Positions 33,372 to 43,047 of a stretch of DNA of 43,934 nucleotides are shown here, in pieces (position 1 is the first letter of the stretch; each line of letters opens with the position of its first letter). The stretch spans positions 1 through 43,934 of the forward strand of contig SKQW01000244.1 in assembly GCA_007118805.1 (NCBI GenBank), given 5' to 3'. The stretch is from Rhodobiaceae bacterium. Lineage in GTDB: Bacteria > Pseudomonadota > Alphaproteobacteria > Rhizobiales > Tepidamorphaceae. The notes beneath the pieces were generated by a model. That model was not told the origin of the DNA, did no database searches, and saw nothing but the letters and a program-made list of their open reading frames with translations. Made by a program: the position numbers and the translations under genes.

Positions 33372-34976
33372 TCAGGCCGCGTCAATGGTGGGCGCGGTCG
33401 ATCCGGTCCGATTGGTCGGCCGGCGCGCGCTGCGTTTCTGCAGGGCCTCGACCAGGCTGATATAGGACGAGGCCGGCAGCGGCGGGGCGAACAGATAGCC
33501 CTGGGCCGCGTCGACGCCCTTGCCTCTTAGATAGCGTAGCTGATCGAGTGTCTCGACGCCTTCGGCGACGACCGACATTTCATAGCTCTTGGCCAGCTCG
33601 ACCAGCGAATCGACAATCGGGGCCTCGGTCGTCTCGGCGGTGATCGGATCGATGAAAACCTTGTCGATCTTGACGATGTCCATGCCGAGACGATGCAGGG
33701 CCGCCAATCCGCTGTGGCCGGTTCCCGCATCGTCGAGCGCGACCTTGGCGCCGAGAGCCTGGAGCTTGGCGATCACCGTCTTGGCGCGGGCCATGTCGAC
33801 GAGGGGAAAGCGCTCGGTGACCTCGAAGATGAGCTGGTGCATGGCGATCGGCGAGTTGGCGAAGATGCGCTTGACGTCGCGGATAATGGTGTCGTCCTGG
33901 AAATGCTGGGCGCACAGGTTGAAGCCGACCTTCAGCTTGCCGTGGCGGGCATAATGCTCGCCGAGATCGGCGATGACCCCGTGCATGAGTCGAACCGTCA
34001 TGTCGACGATCTGGCCGTCGAGCTCGGCCTGGGCGATGAAATGGGCCGGGCTCTCGATGGTCCCGTCGCGCCGGCGCCGCCGCACCAGCACCTCGCAGCC
34101 GATCAGCCGGCCGCTCGCCACGTCCAGCACCGGCTGGTAGTAGGGAACGAACTCGCCCCGGCTCAAGCCGGCGGCGATGTCATCGCTCAGCCGGCTGTGG
34201 CGGCGCGCGAAGGTTGCAGCGATGGCGGTGACCAACCCCGCAAAAAGTGCCATGACGGCGAAGGTGTAGGCCCGCAGGCCGGCATAGTCATCCATGACCG
34301 CGGCCTTGGCCACCGAGATCGTGCCGGTCACCGGGAAGCGCTCGGAGGCGCGCTTGCCGATGATGACGCCCTCGCCCAGCGGCTCGGCCAGCTCGGTTTC
34401 TTCCGGCGCCGCCTCGAATACCGTCCCGTCATCGACCGCCAGGGTGGCCAGGCCGTGCTGGCGCCATCCCGCCGGGAGCACGTCGAGGCCGATGCTTTCC
34501 GGCAGAAAATAGGTGGTCAGTCGATGCCGGGGCGTGGGCTGAAAGCGCATGGCCAGCGCCCGGCGACCCTGCTCATCGCGGGTCACGAACACGCTGATCG
34601 TGGCATTGACCGGGACATGCTCGGACAAAATGGCATAGCGCGAGGCCACCGGCGAGCTGGCGCATTGCCCGTCCGGCCCCACCACGGCTATCTCCCGGAT
34701 CACCCGCGAGGCGGCCACCGCCCGGCGCATCGCCTCCCGCCCGCGCAGATCGCAGGCCGAGACATCCGTGTCGTGAAGCTCGGCGAGCACGGCGATCCCG
34801 CCGCGCATCATCGTCTCGACGCGGCCGGTCATGCGCCCGGCATAGTCGGCGAGCGTCTGCTGCGCCGAGGCCTGCACATGGGCGTCGATGAAAAGGGAAA
34901 AGCCCAAGGGAGGCGCCGCCGCGACGACCACGCAAGCGCCGATCATCGCCCATCTCTTGAACCGACGTGGGAACAC
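33372..34976 (-). CDS. CSS-motif EAL-domain c-di-GMP phosphodiesterase
   Basis: The 534-residue protein starts at GTG with GGAGG eight bases upstream. TM1 lies at about 12-30, then a periplasmic CSS-type domain with Cys75 (SACDLRG) and Cys105 (GQCASSP), TM2 at about 236-256, and a cytoplasmic EAL domain. The signature is EVL (Glu296); Asn353, Glu385, Asp415-Asp416, Lys437, Glu472 and Gln492 are all present, so it should hydrolyse c-di-GMP. In E. coli PdeC a periplasmic disulfide between the CSS cysteines controls activity, and similar redox control is plausible here. Target behaviours (motility, biofilm) are not indicated by the neighbours. Confidence 0.92.
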   Translation of the reverse strand: MFPRRFKRWAMIGACVVVAAAPPLGFSLFIDAHVQASAQQTLADYAGRMTGRVETMMRGGIAVLAELHDTDVSACDLRGREAMRRAVAASRVIREIAVVGPDGQCASSPVASRYAILSEHVPVNATISVFVTRDEQGRRALAMRFQPTPRHRLTTYFLPESIGLDVLPAGWRQHGLATLAVDDGTVFEAAPEETELAEPLGEGVIIGKRASERFPVTGTISVAKAAVMDDYAGLRAYTFAVMALFAGLVTAIAATFARRHSRLSDDIAAGLSRGEFVPYYQPVLDVASGRLIGCEVLVRRRRRDGTIESPAHFIAQAELDGQIVDMTVRLMHGVIADLGEHYARHGKLKVGFNLCAQHFQDDTIIRDVKRIFANSPIAMHQLIFEVTERFPLVDMARAKTVIAKLQALGAKVALDDAGTGHSGLAALHRLGMDIVKIDKVFIDPITAETTEAPIVDSLVELAKSYEMSVVAEGVETLDQLRYLRGKGVDAAQGYLFAPPLPASSYISLVEALQKRSARRPTNRTGSTAPTIDAA

Positions 34977-35074
34977 GCGCCGACCTCCGCCTGCCTAGCG
35001 GAGTAAGGCAAAACGCCCTAATTCGCCGTTAACCGGCGCCCCACGCATTCGCACGGGCCGATGACCGCCCTTGC

Positions 35075-35863
35075 TTACTCGGCGCGCCGGCTGCCCGCGG
35101 CCTCGATCATCTTGGCCAGCCGCAGGAAGCGGAAGAAGGAATTGATGGTGGCGAAGATGAACCCCTTGGCGCCGCCGGTGAAATGGCGGCGCAGCACATA
35201 ATATTTGAAGAACGAAAACGGCATCTCCACGGGCAATCGCAGGATCAGCGCCAGGCGATTCGACCTGCGGAGCGTCTTGGCCTGCAAGTCGCTGTACGAG
35301 TTCAGCTTCTCCACGAGATAGGAAAACGACCGATAGGAGTAGTGCCACGCCGTGCCCTTGAGCTGGCGCGCGGGCGTATCGCCCGGCTGCACCGTGTCGT
35401 GCACCGGGCTTTGCGAGAACCGGCCGACGCGGCGATCATAGAGCCGGATGAAATTGTGGTAGTCGGCCCACAGGCGCGGCCTTGTATCACCCGGATAGAC
35501 CAGCTCAGTGCGAAACCGGTAGAACGGGTGATCGGGCGGGCCGTCCTCGAACAGGGCGATGATCTCCCGGCACAGCGCCTCGGTGGGCACCTCGTCGGCA
35601 TCGAGGTTGAGCAGCCAGTCATGGCGGCACTGATCCTCGGCGAACCGCTTCTGCGGCCCGAAGCCCGGCCAGTCATTATGGATCACGCGGGCACCGAGCC
35701 GCTCGGCGATCGCCTGGGTCCCGTCGGTGGAGCCGGAATCGACGACAATCACCTCGTCGACCCAGCCGACGACGCCTTCGATCACCGGGGCAATGCGGTC
35801 GGCCTCGTTCATCGCGATGATGAAGCACGACACCGGAACGGGCTGCGAGATTGTTATGGCCAT
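35075..35863 (-). CDS. Family 2 glycosyltransferase (LPS-core, WaaE/KdtX-like)
   Basis: The 262-residue GT2 enzyme has SCFIIAMNEADRI at the start, VDSGSTDGTQAIAERLGA, the metal-binding DAD (Asp88-Asp90) in WLLNLDADEVP, and FIRLYDRRVGRFSQSPVHDT. The order and wording fit the WaaE/KdtX group, which adds a sugar to lipopolysaccharide core. A hydrophobic or amphipathic C-terminal region (LILRLPVEMPFSFFKYYVLR) probably attaches it to the inner face of the membrane. It stands between the phosphodiesterase and malic enzyme genes on the same strand, with no other LPS genes nearby. The donor sugar and acceptor are unknown. Confidence 0.88.
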   Translation of the reverse strand: MAITISQPVPVSCFIIAMNEADRIAPVIEGVVGWVDEVIVVDSGSTDGTQAIAERLGARVIHNDWPGFGPQKRFAEDQCRHDWLLNLDADEVPTEALCREIIALFEDGPPDHPFYRFRTELVYPGDTRPRLWADYHNFIRLYDRRVGRFSQSPVHDTVQPGDTPARQLKGTAWHYSYRSFSYLVEKLNSYSDLQAKTLRRSNRLALILRLPVEMPFSFFKYYVLRRHFTGGAKGFIFATINSFFRFLRLAKMIEAAGSRRAE

Positions 35864-35894
35864 CGGCCGTTCAACTCCCCGGTGCGCGGCGGCC

Positions 35895-38183
35895 TCAGGC
35901 GGGCTTTCTTTGCTGGGCCTCGACGACGGCGATCGCCGTCATGTTGACCACGCCGCGGGCGGTTACCGAAGGGGTGAGAATGTGCGCCGGCTGGGCCGGC
36001 CCGATCAGAATCGGGCCGACCGGCAGGGCATCGGCCAGCCCCTTGATGAGCTGATAAGCGATATTGGCCGCGTCGAGATTGGGCATGATGAACACATTGG
36101 CCTCGCCGCTCAGCCGCGATCGCGGGAAGATGCGCCGGCGCAGCGCCTCGTCGAGCGCAGCATCGCCATGCATCTCGCCCTCGACCTCAAGGTCCGGGGC
36201 GGCCTCGCGGAGCATCCGGACGGCCTCGCGCATTTTGCGCGCGCTCGCCGACTCGGCGCTGCCGAAGCTCGAATGGGACAGGAGCGCGATCTTCGGCTCC
36301 AGCCCGAAGCGGCGCACATGGGCGGCGGCAAGCTGCGTCATGCCGGCGATCTCGCCCGCATTGGGCTCCTCGGTGACATAGGTGTCGGCGATGAAATAGG
36401 CGCCCTTGGGCAGGATGATCAGGCTGAGCCCCGAGAAGTCGGCCACGTTGTCGGCCAGCCCGATGACGTCGCGTATCCAGCGCAGATGGGCGGCGTAGCG
36501 GCCCTCCAGCCCGCAGACCATCGCGTCGGCCTCGCCGCGATGGACGGCGACGGCGGCGATTACGGTAGCATTGGTGCGCACCAGGGTGCGGGCAAGATCC
36601 GGGGTCACGCCCTTGCGGCAGGTCAGGTCGAGGAAGCTCTCGACATAGTCGCGGTAGCGCGGGTCGTCCTCGGGATTGATCAGCTCGAAGTCGCGGCCCG
36701 GGCGAATCTGCAGGCCGTAGCGCTCGAGCCGCGCCTCAACCACCTGCGGCCGCCCGATGAGGATGGGTTGGGCAAGGCCCTCCTCGATGACCACCTGGGC
36801 GGCGCGCAGGATGCGCTCATCCTCACCTTCGGCATAGATCACGCGGCTGGGCGCCGCCTTGGCCTTGTCGAAGACCGGCTTCATCAGAAAGCCCGACCGG
36901 AACACGAAGCGGTTGAGTTCTTCGTGATAGGCGTCGAAATCCCCGATCGGCCGCCGCGCCACGCCGGATTCGACGGCGGCGCGGGCGACCGCCGGGGCGA
37001 TGCGCAGGATGAGCCTCGGATCGAACGGGTTGGGGATCAGGTTGTCGACCCCGAACAGCCGGGTCTCCCCGCCATAGGCCCGCGCCGCGACCTCGGATGG
37101 CGGCTCCAGGGCAAGATCGGCGATCGCCTGGACGGCGGCCAGCTTCATCGGCTCGTTGATCGCCGTCGCCCCGGCGTCGAGGGCGCCGCGGAAGATGAAG
37201 GGAAAGCACAGGACATTGTTGACCTGATTGGGGAAATCGGACCGGCCCGTGCACATCATGAGGTCCGTGCGCACCGCGGCGGCGACGTCCGGCATGATTT
37301 CCGGCTCGGGGTTGGCCAGCGCCATGATGAGCGGGTTTTCGGCCATCCGCGCCACCATGTCGGGCTTGAGCACGCCGCCCGCCGACAGGCCGAGAAAGAC
37401 GTCCGCCCCGTCGATCACCTCGTCGAGGCGGCGCTTGTCGGTGTCCTGGACGAAGGCCGCCTTCCAGCGATCCATCAGGGCCTCGCGGCCCTTGTAGACG
37501 ACGCCCTCGATGTCGGTGACCCAGATGTTCTCGCGCTTGACGCCGAGCTCGACGAGCAGGTTGAGGCAGGCGATGGCCGCGGCGCCGGCGCCCGCGGTGA
37601 CGAGCTTGATGTCGGCGAAGCGCTTGCCCGACAGCCGCAGCGCGTTGGTGACCGCCGCGGCGACGATGATCGCAGTGCCATGCTGGTCGTCGTGGAACAC
37701 CGGGATACGCATGCGCTGGCGCAGCAGGTCCTCGATCTCGAAGCACTCCGGCGCCTTGAAGTCCTCCAGATTGATGCCGCCGAAGGTCGGCTCCAGCGCG
37801 GCGACGACATCGACGATGCGCTCGACCTCCTTCGCGTCGATCTCGATGTCGAAGACGTCGATGCCGGCGAACTTCTTGAACAGCACCGCCTTGCCTTCCA
37901 TCACCGGCTTGGAGGCCAGCGGCCCGATGGTGCCGAGGCCGAGCACCGCAGTGCCGTCGGAGACCACCGCGACGAGGTTCTGCCGGCCGGTCAGGGTCGC
38001 CGCCTCGGCCTCGTCCTCGGCGATGGCCAGGCAGGCCGCGGCGACGCCCGGCGAATAGGCGAGCGCCAGATCGCGCTGGGTGGCGAGCGGCTTGGTGGCC
38101 CGGATCTCGAGCTTCCCGGGCCGAGGCAGGCGATGATAGTTGAGCGCGGCGGGGCGCAGCTCGTCGGGCAGTTCGTCGGACAC
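35895..38183 (-). CDS. maeB: NADP-dependent malic enzyme with phosphotransacetylase-like domain
   Basis: From the GTG at 38183 the protein has 762 residues, the MaeB size (about 760). GGAGGAG lies five bases before this GTG, while the ATG at 38219 has no ribosome site, so I use the GTG. The malic enzyme part (about 1-430) has [57 protein letters not shown] and the dinucleotide loop [15 protein letters not shown]. The C-terminal half (about 430-762) is phosphotransacetylase-like ([20 protein letters not shown]) and is regulatory in known MaeB proteins. It decarboxylates malate to pyruvate, providing NADPH; this complements growth on fatty acids. Confidence 0.95.
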   Translation of the reverse strand: MSDELPDELRPAALNYHRLPRPGKLEIRATKPLATQRDLALAYSPGVAAACLAIAEDEAEAATLTGRQNLVAVVSDGTAVLGLGTIGPLASKPVMEGKAVLFKKFAGIDVFDIEIDAKEVERIVDVVAALEPTFGGINLEDFKAPECFEIEDLLRQRMRIPVFHDDQHGTAIIVAAAVTNALRLSGKRFADIKLVTAGAGAAAIACLNLLVELGVKRENIWVTDIEGVVYKGREALMDRWKAAFVQDTDKRRLDEVIDGADVFLGLSAGGVLKPDMVARMAENPLIMALANPEPEIMPDVAAAVRTDLMMCTGRSDFPNQVNNVLCFPFIFRGALDAGATAINEPMKLAAVQAIADLALEPPSEVAARAYGGETRLFGVDNLIPNPFDPRLILRIAPAVARAAVESGVARRPIGDFDAYHEELNRFVFRSGFLMKPVFDKAKAAPSRVIYAEGEDERILRAAQVVIEEGLAQPILIGRPQVVEARLERYGLQIRPGRDFELINPEDDPRYRDYVESFLDLTCRKGVTPDLARTLVRTNATVIAAVAVHRGEADAMVCGLEGRYAAHLRWIRDVIGLADNVADFSGLSLIILPKGAYFIADTYVTEEPNAGEIAGMTQLAAAHVRRFGLEPKIALLSHSSFGSAESASARKMREAVRMLREAAPDLEVEGEMHGDAALDEALRRRIFPRSRLSGEANVFIMPNLDAANIAYQLIKGLADALPVGPILIGPAQPAHILTPSVTARGVVNMTAIAVVEAQQRKPA

Positions 38184-38289
38184 CTGATCTCCTCCGGGAT
38201 CGCTTCGGGAGGAAGTCATAACAGCATTCGCCGGTTACGCGGAAATCTGCCGACCCGGCCAAGGCACGACGATATGCCGCACCGGGCCG

Positions 38290-40074
38290 TCACACCTGCT
38301 TTTGCGGCTCCGGGAGCGCCAGCCGGATATGCAGCTCGCGAAGCTGGCGCGGGCTGACCTCGCCGGGCGCGCCCATCATCAGGTCCTGGGCCTGCTGATT
38401 CATCGGGAACATGACGACCTCGCGCAGATTCTCCTCGCCGCAGAGCAGCATCACGATGCGGTCGATGCCCGGCGCGATGCCGCCATGGGGCGGGGCGCCA
38501 TATTGCAGGGCGCGCACCATGCCGCCGAACTTGTCCTCCAGAACGCGCTCGTCATAGCCGGCGATCTCGAAGGCGCGGCGCATGATCTCCGGCCTGTGAT
38601 TTCGGATGGCCCCCGAGGACAATTCGACCCCATTGCACACGATGTCGTACTGGAAGGCCTTGACCTCAAGCGGGTCCATGGTCTCCAGCGCCTCCAGCCC
38701 GCCCTGCGGCATCGAGAACGGGTTGTGGGAGAACTCTACCTTCTTTTCCTCCTCGTCCCATTCGAACATCGGGAAATCGACGATCCAGCAGAAGTCGAAG
38801 CGCTCCGTGTCGATGAGGCCGAGCTCCTCGCCGACCTTCTTGCGCGCCTGTCCGGCGAAGGGCGCGAACACCTTTGGCCGACCGGCCACGAAGAAGACCG
38901 CGTCACCCTCGGCGAGATTGAACTGGGCGCGGATCGCCTCGGTGGCGCCGGGCCCGAGATTCTTGGCCACCGGCCCGGCGCCCTCGCCTTCGCGGAAGAA
39001 GATGTAGCCGAGCCCCGGCTGCCCCTCCCCTTGCGCCCAGGCATTCATGCGGTCGCAGAAGGCGCGGGTGCCTCCACCCTTGGCGGGAATGCCCCAGACT
39101 TCGGCCTGGGCGTCCTTATCGAGCAGGGTGGCGAACACCTTGAAGCCCGAGCCGCGGAAATGCTCGCTGACCGGCGCCATCTCGATCGGGTTGCGCAAGT
39201 CGGGCTTGTCGGTGCCGTATTTGCCGATCGCCTCGGCGTAGGGGATGCGCGGGAAACGCTGGCTGACCGGCTTGCCCTCGGCGAACTCCTCGAACAGGCC
39301 GCGCAGCACCGGCTCGACAGCATCGAACACGTCGTCCTGGGTAACGAAGCTCATCTCGATATCGAGCTGGTAGAACTCGCCCGGCGAGCGATCGGCGCGG
39401 GCATCCTCGTCGCGAAAGCAGGGCGCGATCTGGAAGTAGCGATCGAAGCCCGCCATCATGGTGAGCTGCTTGAACTGCTGGGGCGCCTGGGGCAGCGCGT
39501 AGAAGCGGCCCGGATGGAGCCGCGAGGGCACCAGATAGTCGCGCGCGCCTTCCGGGCTGGAAGCCGTCAGGATCGGCGTCTGGAACTCGATGAATCCGGC
39601 CTCGGTCATGCGGCGGCGGATCGAGGTCATGATCTCCGAGCGACGGACGATATTGCGGTGCATGCGCTCGCGCCGCAGATCGAGGAAGCGGTATCTGAGC
39701 CGGATATCCTCGGGATACTCCGGCTCCCCGAAGACCGGCAGCGGCAGCTCGGCGGCGGCGCTAAGGACTTCGATTTCCTCGACAAAGATCTCGATCTCGC
39801 CGGTGTCGAGATTGGCATTATAGGTGTCGGCGGGGCGCTCGCGCACCTGGCCGTCGAGCCGGATCACCCACTCCGCGCGCACCGCCTCGGCGGCGGCGAA
39901 GGCCGGCGAATCCGGATCGGCCACGCATTGGGTGATGCCGTAATGATCGCGCAGGTCGATGAACAAGAGCCCGCCGTGATCGCGCACCCGACGCACCCAT
40001 CCGGACAGCCTGACCGAACGGCCGACATCGGCAAGGCGCAGGGCGCCGCAGGTATGGGAGCGGTAGGCGTGCAT
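38290..40074 (-). CDS. aspS: Aspartyl-tRNA synthetase, non-discriminating type
   Basis: The 594-residue class II synthetase begins [20 protein letters not shown]. An upstream in-frame extension is non-coding. The OB-fold anticodon domain contains [20 protein letters not shown]. Motif 2 is [20 protein letters not shown] and motif 3 is [20 protein letters not shown]. The bacterial insertion domain lies between. His33 in RDHGG occupies the position where E. coli (RDLGS) has Leu30. A His there marks non-discriminating enzymes that also charge tRNA-Asn, as in Pseudomonas aeruginosa. That implies GatCAB-dependent Asn-tRNA synthesis, usual in alphaproteobacteria. Confidence 0.97.
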   Translation of the reverse strand: MHAYRSHTCGALRLADVGRSVRLSGWVRRVRDHGGLLFIDLRDHYGITQCVADPDSPAFAAAEAVRAEWVIRLDGQVRERPADTYNANLDTGEIEIFVEEIEVLSAAAELPLPVFGEPEYPEDIRLRYRFLDLRRERMHRNIVRRSEIMTSIRRRMTEAGFIEFQTPILTASSPEGARDYLVPSRLHPGRFYALPQAPQQFKQLTMMAGFDRYFQIAPCFRDEDARADRSPGEFYQLDIEMSFVTQDDVFDAVEPVLRGLFEEFAEGKPVSQRFPRIPYAEAIGKYGTDKPDLRNPIEMAPVSEHFRGSGFKVFATLLDKDAQAEVWGIPAKGGGTRAFCDRMNAWAQGEGQPGLGYIFFREGEGAGPVAKNLGPGATEAIRAQFNLAEGDAVFFVAGRPKVFAPFAGQARKKVGEELGLIDTERFDFCWIVDFPMFEWDEEEKKVEFSHNPFSMPQGGLEALETMDPLEVKAFQYDIVCNGVELSSGAIRNHRPEIMRRAFEIAGYDERVLEDKFGGMVRALQYGAPPHGGIAPGIDRIVMLLCGEENLREVVMFPMNQQAQDLMMGAPGEVSPRQLRELHIRLALPEPQKQV

Positions 40075-40270
40075 GTCTGGTCCCGGCTCGTGTGACGCAT
40101 CCTGGAATCGGCGCGGAGAGGCGCATAGGGGCTGGGGAAAGTCAAGACCGGGCCGGCGGCTTGCCGCCCCTGCGACAGGCAATGCCAAAACCGCGACCGC
40201 CGGTGCAGGAAGACGCGACAATCCGGCGCGTCTCGGGTAGAAGCCGGCCAATCGCCGCCACGGCCCGCCC

Positions 40271-41518
40271 ATGACCCCGATCCGCCCCCTGATTCCGCTT
40301 CTGACAACCGCCGCCATCCTTTTGGCCGGCAACGGTGTGCAGGGCACCATGGTGGCGCTGCGCGGCGCCGAGGAGGGCTTTTCCCCGTTCCTGATCGGGG
40401 TCATGGGCACAGCCTATTTCGCCGGCTTCATCAGCGCCTGCATTTGGGCGCCGCGCCTGGTGCAGGTGGTGGGGCACATCCGGGTGTTCGCGGCGCTCGC
40501 CGCCATCGCCTCGGCTGGCACGCTGGCCCTCGTCGTCGTCATCGATGCCTGGGTATGGATCGTCATCCGCTTTGCCATGGGCTTTTGCTTCTCCGGGCTG
40601 TTCACCGTGGTGGAGAGCTGGCTCAACGCCAGCGCCGGGCGCGACGACCGCGCCCGCATCCTGTCGATCTACCGCCTCGTCGACCTGGCCGCCGTCGCCG
40701 GGTCGCAGTTCCTGCTGCCGGTGTTTCCGCCCTCAGGCTTCGAGCTGTTCGCCATCGTCGCGATGATGTTCTGCCTGTGCCTGGTTCCAGTGTCGCTCGC
40801 CGACCGCACGCGGCCGCGGGCGCCGGAGAATTTCCGCTTCGACATCGCCACCATCTGGCGCATCTCGCCGCTGGCCTGCATCGGCTGCGTGACCATCGGG
40901 CTGACCAATTCGGCGTTCCGGCTGATCGGGCCGCTCTATGCCCAGGAGATGGGGCTCGACGTCGGCGGCGTCGCCATGTTCATCGGCGCCGGCATCGTCG
41001 GCGGGGCGGCGCTGCAATACCCGCTCGGCGTGTTCTCCGACCGGCTCGACCGGCGCTGGACCCTGCTGGCGGCGACCGCCGGCGCGGTGATCGCCGGCCT
41101 GATCCTGGCAACCGCGCCGGCCGGCGAGCCATGGCGCCTCTATGTCGGCATCTTCCTGTTCGGCGCCTTCGCCCTGCCGCTCTATTCGCTGTCGGCGGCC
41201 CATGCCAACGATCAGGCCTCGCCCGAGCAGTATCTCCTGATTGCCGCCGGGCTGACCTTCTTTTTCGCCGTCGGGGCGATGGTTGGCCCGCCGCTGGTTT
41301 CCTATATCATGGAGGTCTATGGGGCACCGGCTTTCTTCCTCTATACCAGCGTCGTGCACGGGCTGTTCATCGGCGTTGCGCTGTGGCGGATCGCGGCGGG
41401 GCGCCAGATACCGCGGGCCGCGCGCACCCGCTTCGTGGCGCTGCTGCGCACCTCCCCTGTCGTCTACCGGCTGGCCGAACGGGCAATCGGGCGCAACCAC
41501 ACGCCACCCAAACCGTGA
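40271..41518 (+). CDS. Major facilitator superfamily transporter (YcaD-like)
   Basis: The 415-residue protein has twelve membrane helices. [20 protein letters not shown] forms the A-motif region, [20 protein letters not shown] lies in the middle loop, and [20 protein letters not shown] is the second-half A-motif. The VESWLNA stretch is typical of the YcaD group of MFS proteins, whose substrates are unknown. Its stop overlaps an in-frame GTG of the RNase D frame, and it probably shares a transcript with rnd. Confidence 0.9.
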   Translation: MTPIRPLIPLLTTAAILLAGNGVQGTMVALRGAEEGFSPFLIGVMGTAYFAGFISACIWAPRLVQVVGHIRVFAALAAIASAGTLALVVVIDAWVWIVIRFAMGFCFSGLFTVVESWLNASAGRDDRARILSIYRLVDLAAVAGSQFLLPVFPPSGFELFAIVAMMFCLCLVPVSLADRTRPRAPENFRFDIATIWRISPLACIGCVTIGLTNSAFRLIGPLYAQEMGLDVGGVAMFIGAGIVGGAALQYPLGVFSDRLDRRWTLLAATAGAVIAGLILATAPAGEPWRLYVGIFLFGAFALPLYSLSAAHANDQASPEQYLLIAAGLTFFFAVGAMVGPPLVSYIMEVYGAPAFFLYTSVVHGLFIGVALWRIAAGRQIPRAARTRFVALLRTSPVVYRLAERAIGRNHTPPKP

Positions 41519-41562
41519 TAGGCAAGCACCAGCACAAACAAACGGATTCCCTAGATCTCAGC

Positions 41563-42801
41563 ATGGACATCGCCCTCGTCACCACCACCAGCGGGCTTGC
41601 CGACGCCTGCCGCGCCCTGGCCCACCACCCCTATGTCGCCGTCGACACGGAGTTCATCCGCGACACGACCTTCTGGCCGCAGCTCTGCCTGATCCAGATG
41701 GCCGGGCCCGAGGGCGATCCGGTGATCGTCGATACCATGGCGCCCGATCTCGACCTCGACCCGTTCTACCGGCTGATGAATGACGACGGCGTCATCAAGG
41801 TGTTTCACGCTGCCCGGCAGGACATCGAGATCGTCTATTACCGGGCCGGCCTGATTCCCCATCCGCTGTTCGACACACAGGTCGCCGCCGCCGTGTGCGG
41901 CCATGGCGAATCGGTGGGATACGAACAGCTCGTGCGCACGCTCGCCGGGGTGCAGATCGACAAGAGCCACCGCTTCACCGACTGGGCGCAGCGCCCGCTG
42001 AGCAAGCCGCAACTCGCCTATGCCGCTGCCGACGTCGTGCATCTGCGGCCGGTCTACGAGGCGCTGGCCGGTGAGGTGGAACGGCTCGGGCGCAGCGAAT
42101 GGATCCGCGAGGAGATGAATATCCTGACCTCGCCGACGACCTACGCCACCGACCCCGAGAATGCCTGGAAGCGGCTCAAGCTCAAGGTGCGCAAGCCGCG
42201 CGAGCTAGCGATTCTCAAGGCGCTCGCCGCATGGCGCGAGCGCGAGGCCCAGACCCGCGATACCCCGCGCGGGCGCATCATCAGGGACGATGCGCTCTAC
42301 GAGATCGCGCTGCGCGCGCCGCAGGACGAAGCCGCGCTGGCGCGCCTGCGCGCGGTACCCAAGGGGTTCGAGCGCTCAACCCGCGGGCGCGCCATTCTCG
42401 AGGTGGTGCGCCAGGTGGCGGAGATCCCGGCTGACGAATTGCCCGCCATGCCGCGCAATAACGGGCCGCAACGCACATCGGGCCCGGTGGCGGACCTGTT
42501 GAAGGTGCTGTTGAAGCATCTGGCCGAGGAGCATCGCGTGGCGCCGCGCCTCATCGCCTCGGCCGACGACATCGAGGCGCTGGCCGCCGATGACGAGGCC
42601 GATGTGCCGATGCAGCACGGCTGGCGCTACGAGATCTTCGGCGCGACGGCCCTGGCCCTGAAGCAGGGGCGCCGCTCGCTCGCCATCGAGGGCGGCCGGC
42701 TCGTCCTCGACGAACGCGAACCCGCCCCCGACAGCGCCAAGGGCAAGCGCCGACGCACGCGGCGGCGCAAGCGCGCCGAGGTCGACAGCAACGGCGCGTG
42801 A
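41563..42801 (+). CDS. rnd: Ribonuclease D
   Basis: The 412-residue 3'-5' exoribonuclease trims the ends of structured RNAs such as tRNA precursors. The DEDDy active site is present: Asp28 and Glu30 in VAVDTEFIRDTTFWPQLCLI, Asp87 in FHAARQDIEI, and Tyr153-x3-Asp157 in LAYAAADVVHLRPVYEAL. The HRDC-type region follows (about 210-290, LAILKALAAWREREAQ). The ATG at 41563 fits family starts but lacks a Shine-Dalgarno. An in-frame GTG at 41515 overlaps the MFS stop and would add 16 residues. The C-terminal tail is Arg/Lys-rich (KGKRRRTRRRKRAEV) and may help bind RNA. Confidence 0.95.
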   Translation: MDIALVTTTSGLADACRALAHHPYVAVDTEFIRDTTFWPQLCLIQMAGPEGDPVIVDTMAPDLDLDPFYRLMNDDGVIKVFHAARQDIEIVYYRAGLIPHPLFDTQVAAAVCGHGESVGYEQLVRTLAGVQIDKSHRFTDWAQRPLSKPQLAYAAADVVHLRPVYEALAGEVERLGRSEWIREEMNILTSPTTYATDPENAWKRLKLKVRKPRELAILKALAAWREREAQTRDTPRGRIIRDDALYEIALRAPQDEAALARLRAVPKGFERSTRGRAILEVVRQVAEIPADELPAMPRNNGPQRTSGPVADLLKVLLKHLAEEHRVAPRLIASADDIEALAADDEADVPMQHGWRYEIFGATALALKQGRRSLAIEGGRLVLDEREPAPDSAKGKRRRTRRRKRAEVDSNGA

Positions 42802-42875
42802 CCGGTGCGGGTCGGTGCCGACCATCGCACGTGTGTGGAACGGGGATTGGCGCGGTTTCCCTTCGGATCGAAGCA

Positions 42876-43014
42876 GCTGCGCCCTGCCCAGCATTACGTG
42901 GATGGGCGGAACAAGTCCGGCCATGGCGACTGGAGCGACCGCCAAGCCCATCATTGCTCGCCGTGCCGCCGAGTTCAGCCGCCACTGGATGCCCGCCTGC
43001 GCGGGCACGAGCGG
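42876..43014 (-). repeat. Interspersed palindromic repeat, copy 3 (inverted)
   Basis: Read leftward, GCGGGCATCCAG starts at 42996. The block CATGGCCGG starts 71 bases later at 42925, the same offset as in copy 1 (31159 to 31230). The shared ATGATGGGCT(C/T)GGCGG block and CCATCCACG are also in place. A hairpin TGCCCGC-CTGC-GCGGGCA lies at the outer end. The copy fills most of the gap between two convergent genes. Confidence 0.75.
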
Positions 43015-43047
43015 AAAATCGACGCGGTTCAGTATGATCGCAAGCCG

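Noticed and set aside
35727-38357. An 876-codon open frame antisense to maeB
   Set aside because: Its length comes from high third-position GC on the opposite strand. The protein is rich in D/G/R/H with no motif, while maeB on the other strand is unmistakable.
38302-40095. A 597-codon open frame antisense to aspS
   Set aside because: It is a shadow of aspS with no recognisable domain; the same applies to the long frames opposite fadE, fadJ, the CoA-transferase and acr3.
40444-41562. N-terminal extension that would fuse the RNase D frame to an upstream segment
   Set aside because: The extension is the out-of-frame shadow of the MFS gene (Arg/Ala/Pro-rich). RNase D itself begins at MDIALVTTTSG.
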